Shown here in pieces: positions 56,770 through 64,000 of a stretch of DNA of 64,000 nucleotides. Where the stretch lies: assembly GCA_011037195.1 (NCBI GenBank), contig JAAEAF010000658.1, positions 124,001-188,000 of the forward strand, given 5' to 3'. The position numbers and the translations under genes were made by a program. This DNA comes from Triatoma infestans (lineage: Eukaryota > Arthropoda > Insecta > Hemiptera > Reduviidae). Numbering within the stretch: the stretch's first letter is position 1; each line of letters starts with the position of its first letter. The notes below the pieces were generated by a model. That model did not search any database and was not told the DNA's origin. It saw nothing but the letters and a program-made list of their open reading frames with translations.

Positions 56770-57280
56770 GATAAAATATCATTTGTGGGTGTAAATGCCA
56801 TAATGAGTTCCAATTTCAACAATACTAACGTCAATGCTGCAAGCTGTAAATGTGTTGTATTCCCTTAGGTGTTCCATTTGTATCACCATTATTGGCAACC
56901 TTAGCCATTGTCACACTCAAAAGTGATAAGTTAAGTTTGTGAAGACCAGAGCTAAACGGAGATGGAAACCCTGGCTTGCTGATTACTCCCCTCTAATAAA
57001 AATCGCTTCTTGAAGGCTAAGTCTTCAGTCGGTGTTCCGCCAAAGATTTAGTTTAGTTTTTAGTTTTGTTACCATTTAATGATTACATCTGATTTTAAAC
57101 TTATTTTCCCAAGTCCCTTTAAACATTCGCTATATTTCTGATCTCGGTAGGTTTCAACTGTAAATATAATATGTAATCATAAAAATTGTCTGGTATAGTA
57201 AAATCATGTTAAGCTGAAAATTAAAAAAAATAATACGAGCCTCATAGTACAATAGAATTTCATTTTTATTTGATTTTTTT
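56770..57280. other. Region without identifiable features
   Basis: Short unremarkable stretch that becomes AT-rich towards the SINE. No coding or repeat signal was seen. Confidence 0.4.
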
Positions 57281-57500
57281 ATTTTATTTAAGGCGCGTCA
57301 ACATCTATGGTCATTAGCGCCCGAAGCCTTCTTAATGCACTGCCGGCCTCCGGACAGCGTGCTTACAGACAACACTGTCCATCGCCGAACAGTGAGCAGG
57401 GTATGGACAGTGCCTCCTAGGAAGAAAAAATCTAAGGGTAGCACTGGACTCGAACCCGGGACCTCCGCGTGGCAGCCCAACGCACTAACCACTTAGTTAA
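57281..57500 (-). repeat. SINE family S3, well-preserved copy
   Basis: Nearly parallel to the 50.7 kb copy: TTTATTTAAGGCGCGTCAAC, ATCTATGGTCATTAGCGCCC, GCCGGCCTCCGGACAGC, GACAACACTGTCCATCGCCG, ACTCGAACCCGGGACC and GCACTAACCACTTAGTT. It includes a short extra segment GTGCTTACA absent from the 50.7 kb copy. The 64-residue minus-strand ORF here is the SINE, not a gene. Confidence 0.85.
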
Positions 57501-57764
57501 TCTCATTTATTTGTTTGAAAAAAATCTTTCGTTTTATTGATTAAAATTTTTACTTATTTATTTAACAGTTTTTAATAAAAAAGTTTTGTATACTTTTTTG
57601 TTTAAAACTGATCAATTGTTCGGGTGGGAAAGTAAGCGTTTGGGAAATTCCGAATAATAAATATTTTATTTAATTGTTCAACATGTTACATTCGACAACA
57701 AGAGAATGTACAAATTGCAAAACTCAAACTTTACTGTTTAATAACGAACTCTCTCACTCTCTCT

Positions 57765-57766
<2 letters not shown>

Positions 57767-57803
<37 letters not shown>

Positions 57804-57870
57804 TGAGTGATTCAGAACAAGTGTAATAAAAATTTGTCATTGTGTGTGTGTGTGTGTATGTGTGTGTGAT
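57767..57870. repeat. (TA)n and (GT)n microsatellites
   Basis: TA repeats at 57767-57801 after CTCTCTCTC, and GT repeats at about 57842-57868 ending GATGTGATGTGATG. Confidence 0.85.
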
Positions 57871-57939
57871 GTGATGTGATGAATTTATATATAGAAAAGT
57901 ATAATTGATACAATCAGTACTAAAATTAGTTTTTACTTT

Positions 57940-59060
57940 TTAATTTTTCTTATTGCTTGTAGAAGAAAGTATTTTATGATCGTTTTAAACTTTCAAAATT
58001 GAGTTTTAACCGGAAATACATATATTTTTGAGGTCTCGACAATAAGCTTTTAGTTACAAAATCGATTCTTAAACATTGCATTATTACTTTGCAAAATTTT
58101 CCACATTGAATATAATTAATTTGTAGAAAAATTGGTTTCTGAATGCTTTTCGGGGAATCAGCAAGTAATGACTTCCTCAAAAAAAAAAGAAAAAAAAAAG
58201 TGCTATTTCACTTACAGAATAATAACAACGTAAAGATCATTGCTAAAATTCGAAACTTTCAAGAAAATCAATTAACCAGAAATGCAATTACAGTCGAAAA
58301 CGGCTCAAATAATTTTCCTTAATCTTGGAATTCTTACTATTCTTTGTGTAATGGGTTCAGTTATTGGAGTACTAATCCCACCCATCAGTTGTAATGGGTT
58401 CAGATGTCTTGGTGAGGTGTTGTGATGCGATGAATAGTTGGGAGTTAGTTAGAGATTTTAGAGAGTTTTTATTCGGAATATGAATTACGAATTTACGAAA
58501 ATAGATATATGTATATTTTAAGAATAATTTAAACGTTTGAAAAGATAAACTACAATTAATTTAAAATGATTTAAATTGTAACTAGAATGCACCAACTATA
58601 ATGATTGATAAATAATATATGTTTAAACACTTAGATAGGGAGGCGCTCCGATGTATGAATTATGTCACTGGTAGAATCTTGATGTTACGCTGATGAAATA
58701 CTGAAGAATAATGCTGTTTGAAGTCTACTGGAATCGCCTGTTCTGATCCCAGTCGCTGCCACCAGTTGTGTTCTTTTGAACCCTTTGAGACTGCCGGGGA
58801 TTTAACCGTTTTTTGGTTTTATTAAAAAACAAGGGCGAGCTGTATGGCCTAATTTTTGGCCGGCACTGTCTTGAAGACGGCGGCCTGCTAGTTCGCTGGT
58901 TATAAATTGTTCTTTTATTACTGCCAGCCTTTGTTAAGATAGCAGCTGGCTGGAACCACTTTGACATTGGTATGACTTTCCATGTCATTACATTTGACTC
59001 CAAAGATAAATACCTATCATTTTTATTTGTAACCGTTTTCTAGAAATCAATTGATTTTTT
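57940..59060 (+). repeat. HPR repeat split by an LTR-element relic
   Basis: The left part, 57940-58346, has AAAGTATTTTATGATCG, TTTTAACCGGAAATACA, AACCAGAAATGCAATTACAG and CTTGGAATTCTTACTATTC. The right part, 58993-59060, continues with AAATACCTATCATTTTTATT and TAGAAATCAATTGATTTTTT. Removing 58347-58992 and one TTTG copy joins the halves into a normal family interior, so the LTR element is a younger insertion. Confidence 0.7.
58347..58992 (-). mobile_element. LTR retrotransposon relic: one LTR plus stub of the second
   Basis: On the minus strand the relic begins TGTAATGACATGG (58992) and reaches CTGAACCCATTACA at 58390, giving a 603-bp LTR with 7-bp inverted ends (TGTAATG/CATTACA). After 29 bases with TGGGTGGGATTAG, a second CTGAACCCATTACA ends at 58347. 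Both sides are flanked by the 4-bp repeat TTTG (plus strand, 58343-58346 and 58993-58996). This is one LTR, a short internal remnant and the last 14 bases of the other LTR. Inside the LTR at about 58750-58764, TGGTGGCAGCGACTGGGATC resembles a tRNA-Leu-type primer-binding site, so a 226-bp LTR ending at 58767 is an alternative reading. Confidence 0.65.
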
Positions 59061-59142
59061 TTTTTTTTTTTTTTTTTTTGAGATTTCTGGGGAACCCCAT
59101 GGGCAACGATGATGGCTAAACCTCATTCCACCGCGATTTACA

Positions 59143-59720
59143 TTAGAAGGTCAATTGTGGAACCTCAGTTGTTGTAACAGTCTTCGAGCTTCGTTCTTTT
59201 ATGCAGAAATAGCAAAGCTGGAAGTCGCTCCTTCTTGAAAGTCGCTCGTGACTTTGGAATTGCTTGTTTCCAACTGAAGAAACCTTATCCTCCTCAAACA
59301 AGCCGGCGTACTCACCAAGAATGTGTGCCGGGGTTTCTCCTTCAATTTTACAGAATCGGCACATCGCGTCTTCTGTAAGTAATATCTGGTGGATTTGCCT
59401 AATCAGCCTACAATATCCTGTTAGTAGACCCGTTATTATCCAAATAACTTTCCGGTTTTGGTTCAGTAGGTCTCTGGTGATTTTGGGCGAACGTTTCTTG
59501 ATAAAGAAATTTGCCTACCTCTGTCTTGGTGTATATCTCTCACGATTGCAGAGGCTGTCTTTCATTCAGCCTTTGATGGAAGTTTGAATCAAAGTCGTGG
59601 ACAAACCGTAGAAGGGTTTAGGGCCTATGAAAATGTACTTTGAGCCCTCCCTCACCAGAGCATCTGCACCTTTGTTTCCCAAAAAAACCTGTATGACCCG
59701 ACATCCAAGTGAGTGAACCT
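59143..59720 (-). pseudogene. R1/LOA-type LINE: end of RNase H to zinc-knuckle
   Basis: On the minus strand, GNKGADALVREGS (about 59650-59690; end of RNase H, GNE.AD.LAR.GS) is followed by IGPKPFYGLS (GPEPFCG motif), KRSPKITRDLLNQNRKVIWI and a LLTGYCRLIRQIH motif (LLTGHC.L..H). Then MCRFCKIEGETPAHILGEY has CRFC and His of the knuckle, its last Cys lost. One stop is seen before KDSLCNRERY. It is better preserved than most relics here: about 190 codons with few disruptions. Confidence 0.8.
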
Positions 59721-59799
59721 AAACCATAAAAACCACCAACTATAATCCTAATCATCTACATTTATATTTGAAGACAAACTAAACATTTCATAAATATTC

Positions 59800-59890
59800 C
59801 GAGTTCTAAAAAAAATTTGGAATTAGAATTGTGAGAATTGTAGTAAATTAAAGACGTATGAGTGTTTCACACCAGATTTTTTTTTTTTTA
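59800..59890 (+). repeat. HPR repeat, end fragment
   Basis: TTGTAGTAAATTAAAGACGT then ATGAGTGTTTCACACCAGAT and a T-run: the terminus of the family with half of the hairpin. Confidence 0.6.
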
Positions 59891-59894
59891 ATTT

Positions 59895-60930
59895 TTATTT
59901 GTAATCTAGTATTTTTTTTTTATTAGTTCAAAAACTTTTTGTTCCATTTTTATGCTCCCTTATTTTTTTTTCCTTTCTATTCTTTTTCTTTCACTTTTCA
60001 ACAGCGGCCCGTCCCAGCTTTTTCCTGCCTAGATATTCAATAGCAATAAATGAATACTATATCGCAAACGCTAATAGCGGCTCGGCGGACAAGTAGTAGT
60101 GAAATCCTCAGGTAGAGACTATACCAAAGTTTTTAAGACTTTATAAAGAAGTATGAGTGGGCAGAATCTACTGGATGGCTTGGCCGGGGGGGGGGGATAA
60201 AAAATGGAAAATGAAGTTCTGATTCTAAAATAGGTTCAGGAGTATTGCTCTCTCTCCTTTCTCTCTTGGTTGGAAATGGTTGTAAAATCTCCGGGTGGTT
60301 TGGGGCTGTTGGGATTGCTGTTGGAAGGAAAATGTAAAGAAAAATGAAGAAAGAAGAAAACTCTCTTCGGCCGAATTAATTCCGTTAGAGTGGATGATGG
60401 GTATTTTCCACCATTATGGGTTCATATTTGTGTTTTTCCCTCCTCTTCTTAGTTCTTCACTTTCACTCTTACGTAATTTTTTTTTTTTATTCCTTATTTC
60501 TTCTTTTTTTTTTTTTTTTTAAAACTGGTTTTGTCGTAGTAATACTGGGTAAAATCTTGGTTTGGAACGAAGGTGGACGGGGGCCGCTTATTGTGAAAAA
60601 TATAGGGCAAGTAAGAGCCAGCAGTGTGAGGAGAAGTAACTTAGAATACTGGAGATGATATAACCATTCCAATAAAGATGTGGTTGAAGGAGGGAACATT
60701 GAAACAAAACAAAAAAAAAGTGATGATCGAGATCATTAGAAATTTTTCAATCTTCTCATGATTGAATCTGATTCCAATTTAGAATGTGCAGCGTTCATTC
60801 TTACTGGGACTATGAAATGTAATGTTCTGAGGACTATTGAGGATGGAAACATCATTTCAATGCTGATGATTTTTTTTTTTTTTTTTTTTTTATCTTATTC
60901 TTGGAACTTTTCCTTAGAGTTCATGTCATG
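59895..60930. other. T-rich region without genes
   Basis: T-rich DNA with a G-run at about 60186-60196 and T-runs near 60478, 60505 and 60870. Three overlapping ORFs (60295-60522, 60416-60658, 60487-60699) are poly-Phe/Leu or poly-Lys readings of the T-runs and are not genes. Confidence 0.5.
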
Positions 60931-60934
60931 ACTT

Positions 60935-61066
60935 TTTTTTTATATTCTCTTACTAGGAAGTTTATAAATAGTAAGAGGAAGTATTGCGATCGTGTCAGAT
61001 TTTGAAAAATTGAGTTTTCACACGAAAATATGCGTGTATATGTTTGTTCTTCTGTTTTAACGAGGC

Positions 61067-61121
<55 letters not shown>

Positions 61122-61555
61122 AGAGAGAGAAAGAGAACAAAATATCTTAAAAAACGAAATATCGCAAGAAGCTTAAATTTGGTATTCCGCTTACGTACTA
61201 CAACCAAATCTGATACGAAAACTTCGAGTAAAATATATTTTTCGGAAGTGCGACTTTACTGAATTTTATTTTTATAAATAAAATCCCGCGATTTTATTGG
61301 ATACGGCTTCAACCATTTTCTTTAAACTGCATGTACTATATATATATAATTGAATACCTATCATTTTTATTTAAAACATTTTCCCTGGAAAATCGATTTT
61401 TTGGAGTTATATAGCGATTGTAGCGTTTAGCTTTTCTCTAAAGTACCACTTCAATACTTACATAATTTCGAGTAGATTGAGGGTATTGTAGAATTCCAAA
61501 TTTGAAGAAAATCGGTTAAACAGAAGTGTGATATTATAGAATAGATTCAAAGAGC
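60935..61555 (+). repeat. HPR repeat copy with expanded (GT)n
   Basis: TCTCTTACTAGGAAG, GTAAGAGGAAGTATTGCG and ATCGTGTCAGATTTTG open the copy. A (GT)n tract at 61070-61117 occupies the usual position. TTGGTATTCCGCTTACGTAC, TTCGGAAGTGCGACTTTAC (core near 61243) and GAAAATCGGTTAAACAGAAG follow. The end is cut by the next LINE relic. The ORFs reading through the GT tract on both strands are artefacts. Confidence 0.75.
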
Positions 61556-62120
61556 TGCTATACTAACCACAAGCAGGATTGCTCCTGACTTAAAGGAAAC
61601 TGCAAACCAGATCAAGACTTTCATAAGTAAACTGATTTGTAGGAAATGGGAAGTCGTACACCAGTAGATCCCGAGCATCTGTGGTCTCTTAGTGGTAATG
61701 AAGTAGCAGATAGAATGCCCAAAGAAGAGACAAATCAGCTCCAACCCAGGTTGTGTCAGCCATTAAAAATGGAATTATCAAGAATAGTGGCTGTGCAGCA
61801 GGGAACAAAATGCTTCTAACAAGCGCTGGGGAGCCTGCTGAAAAACAATATTACCAGTAATTTCTCGTCAGGGATTTTGTAGCCAATTTTCAACTTGCTT
61901 CTAGCCAGGACTATTTGCAGAGTAATCTGCACAAAATAGGAGTTAAGGCGGCCCCATTTCGCCTACTCTACGGTTCTATGGTAATATTGGACTGAGACCG
62001 TATCCATCCATATATGCAAGCTCTGTGCCGTTCTTTATGCAAAGACGCAGTTACCACATTCTCGCAGATCGCTACTTTATTGGGCTTTCAGAAAGAAGAT
62101 GGGCGGTATGTCCGAATACC

Positions 62121-62125
<5 letters not shown>
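61556..62125 (+). pseudogene. I/R1-group LINE: RNase H end and C-terminal domain
   Basis: SGNEVADRMPKEETNQ (about 61687-61735) is the closing RNase H motif. After frame changes, DYLQSNLHKIGVKAAPF (about 61910-61960) gives the conserved L..IG motif that precedes the knuckle. SMVILD-stop-DRIH and ICKLCAVLYAK then cover the region where the last Cys/His residues lie. The reading ends near a RYVRIPGY tail at 62106-62129. Many shifts occur. The motifs differ from the GHCGLRRY type at 33.6 kb, so this is a separate LINE family. Confidence 0.65.
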
Positions 62126-62154
<29 letters not shown>

Positions 62155-62172
62155 ATGAAAAAAAAAAACAAA
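62122..62172. repeat. (TA)n tract followed by A-rich tail
   Basis: About 14 TA units to 62152, then AAGATGAAAAAAAAAACA. It directly follows the C-terminus of the LINE relic and could be its 3' tail. Confidence 0.6.
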
Positions 62173-62261
62173 AACAAAAAACTTAACCTAATAGATTTTT
62201 GAGCATTTTGGAATTTTCTCGGAACAGACTCAAGGAATATCTAGATTATCTAGACTAATAT

Positions 62262-63058
62262 CTAGATTTTTACTTTCCCTTACTCCTGACTAGTAAGTGG
62301 AAGCATTGCGGTCGTATCAAACTTTGGAAATTAGCTTTTCTTTGGAAATACTTGTTTTGAGGTATCCACTGAGAGCGATATAATGGTTTTTAACGAATGG
62401 ACTATATGTGTGTATGTCTATGTTTGTGTTTGTGTCTGTGTGTTTTAACAGAATATCTTAAAAATGAAAAGTCTCATGAAAAGGCTCAAACTTGTTATTC
62501 CATTTATTTGAAACATTTTCCCGGGAAAATTGAATTTTTTGGAGGATTCTGGGAGGAACAGTAGCGTTTAAAAGGTTTCCTCTAAAAATTTCGATTTATC
62601 TCGACTTCAGTACAATTTATACCTCTGCCGTATATATTTGAAACTTGCAATTTTAACAGAATAAGTTTTTGTGTTTTTTTTTTTTGTGGAAATTTGCTTG
62701 AAAACGTCTACAACGAATTTCCTTTAATCTTGGAATGCTAATTGCACATATATAAATCTATCACTTTTGTTTGTAACATTTCATTTTTGAAAAAAATTGT
62801 TTTGAGATGGCTGTCAAGGAATCTGGGACATTAATATTCAATTGTGTTTGTTCAATGCCTCTCTACAATGTAAACATTCTCCTATTTGCCTCGGTTGGGG
62901 TAGGTTGGCACTTGTCCTCTACCAGTTGTATATTTGTATTCGGACATTTGAGCATAATTTAAAATTTAATGAAATTTGTCATTTTATAAATTGTCAACTG
63001 CTTTAAAAGGAGTTTGAGAAGGTTTTGTGAGTGTTTCACAAGAGAGTTTTTTTTTTCA
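62262..63058 (+). repeat. HPR repeat copy with both ends
   Basis: Starts TTTTTACTTTCCCTTACTCC with an eroded hairpin, then GCATTGCGGTCGTATCAAAC. A GT-rich tract near 62405-62445 lies at the expected place. The interior follows in family order, although the EBS-like core is missing. It ends TTTTGTGAGTGTTTCACAAG and a T-run at 63047. Confidence 0.75.
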
Positions 63059-63059
63059 T

Positions 63060-64000
63060 TTTAGGCTACCATTTTTTAACTATTTTAACAAAAATACGCT
63101 TCAAAAGTCAATTTTGAAAATTTGAACATTATCGCAAATAATAAATCCTCTTTGTATAGCGTGAATGTATTTATCAGGGGGAAGGTATTTATCGGCATGA
63201 ATGTATTTATTAGCGAGAATGTAATTACTGGCGTGTGAACGTTGGCATGAATGGGTTTAGATTAGAATTTTATCTAAGATGCAAGGAATTTTTTTGTAAA
63301 GTACTTCATTCCAATTTTAGTTTAATAATAGTTAGTTTATGTTTTGCCTAGAGGGACGGAATATTTACATTTAATATTGCAAAGGCAAATAACCTTTTAT
63401 ATTGTGTAGCTGAAGTGAACTGAAAGATAGTCTTTAAAAATATGAGTATCTCATACATATAATGAACATAATTGTTATACACAAGGTCAATGAAAAGCAG
63501 AAGTGAAAATTATGAAATGTAAAGGCAAAAATTGTGGTGCAGCAAGGTTGTGGCACGCCTTGTGTAATACTATTATACAGGAATCCACCTCAATTAGCTG
63601 TAAAAGGAAAAGGTCTCACTTCGTCGACTGGATTCGATGGCTAAAGCGGGGTAGGGGAGATGATCGACTACAACATGGCTCGGCTCCATGCCGCTTCCAT
63701 GTGAAGTTTCGATGGATGTCGTGCAAAGAAAGAAAAGGTTCCCTCCTAACTCGAGTGGCTCTTAACAATGTACGGCGCTAATGACCGAGTTATCAAAATT
63801 TCACTTCCCTGCAGTAAGAGAATATATTGAAAAGATTCTAGAAGAAATAGATGTAGTGTAATTGAATTTGCCAGCTTCTATGTTAACAATATGTTACGTA
63901 TTTCTGGAGTTTAAGGGGAGTTTTAATGCAGCGAAATACGTAACTGTTTGAGTGACAGTCTTGAATTGATAGAGGCCCCTCCCATCAAAAAGAGACAGGA
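63060..64000 (+). other. Terminal region, one unassigned 92-codon ORF
   Basis: AT-rich DNA. A short GAATGTATTTAT-type word is repeated at 63160-63225. The plus-strand ORF 63503-63781 is Arg/Lys-rich, with 5 Cys and several Trp. I recognise no domain. The end of the ORF contains GGCGCTAATGACC, a 13-base word also found (as GGCGCTAATGACC in reverse) in SINE S3. It may therefore be repeat-derived rather than a gene. No promoter or splice signal supports it. Confidence 0.3.

Noticed and set aside
60295..60699. Hydrophobic ORFs resembling membrane proteins
   Set aside because: They are poly-Phe/Leu readings of T-runs, or poly-Lys on the other strand.
61044..61262. ORFs across (GT)n/(CA)n tracts on both strands
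   Set aside because: They exist only because dinucleotide repeats lack stops. The rest is HPR sequence.
1..64000. CRISPR array or prokaryotic operons
   Set aside because: No regularly spaced repeats with unique spacers. Base composition, microsatellites and element types are those of an animal genome.

Overview
This window looks like AT-rich, intergenic nuclear DNA from an animal. It contains no host gene that I can support, no genuine tRNA or rRNA gene, and no prokaryotic features. Nearly everything recognisable is a decayed mobile element: Jockey-type and R1/I-type LINEs, a Helitron helicase relic, mariner, IS630-like and Tigger/pogo transposase relics, an LTR-element remnant, inverted-repeat MITEs and three tRNA-headed SINE families. 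Long (TA)n, (GT)n and (CA)n tracts and homopolymers are also common. This mixture is best known from arthropod genomes (insects, chelicerates, crustaceans). A mollusc or other invertebrate cannot be excluded from sequence alone.

The commonest component is a non-coding repeat that I call HPR (hairpin-ended repeat). By eye it occupies roughly 14-15 kb in about 28 pieces. One end carries the hairpin TCTTACTCCTAGTAAGA and the other GTGTGAGTGTTTCACAC. Both ends also carry the 15-base word ACTTTCTCTTACTCC as a subterminal inverted repeat. The interior is built from modules of about 290-305 bp, each holding one ACCGGAAGT-like motif, plus a (CA)n tract at a fixed position. The best copies are 3591-4598, 36108-37120 and 38055-38755.

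Layout. 0-5 kb: HPR copies and AT-rich filler. 5-9 kb: SINE debris and a rearranged Jockey LINE whose structure fits twin priming, with a 13-bp target duplication. 9-17 kb: RNase H/C-terminal LINE relics, HPR copies, SINEs and a foldback element. 18.0-19.85 kb: the best-preserved LINE, on the minus strand, with one in-frame stop and one frameshift. 19.9-23.1 kb: IS630-like and mariner transposase relics. 23.7-24.8 kb: SINE, and a MITE nested in HPR. 25-28 kb: low-complexity DNA and a long foldback. 28.6-29.3 kb: Helitron helicase. 31-38.9 kb: SINE, LINE relics and several HPR copies. 40-46 kb: SINEs, HPR copies and LINE tails. 46.2-47.5 kb: deleted Tigger element with TIRs and TA duplication. 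48-55.7 kb: HPR composites carrying nested insertions, LINE tails and a foldback. 56.3-56.8 kb: complete 454-bp MITE. 58.3-59.0 kb: LTR relic inserted in HPR. 59-63 kb: LINE tails and HPR copies.

No element here appears able to encode an active protein. Any functional interest lies in the uncharacterised HPR family and its repeated ETS-like motifs, and in the record of insertion mechanisms (twin priming, LTR deletion, nested insertions with readable target-site duplications).
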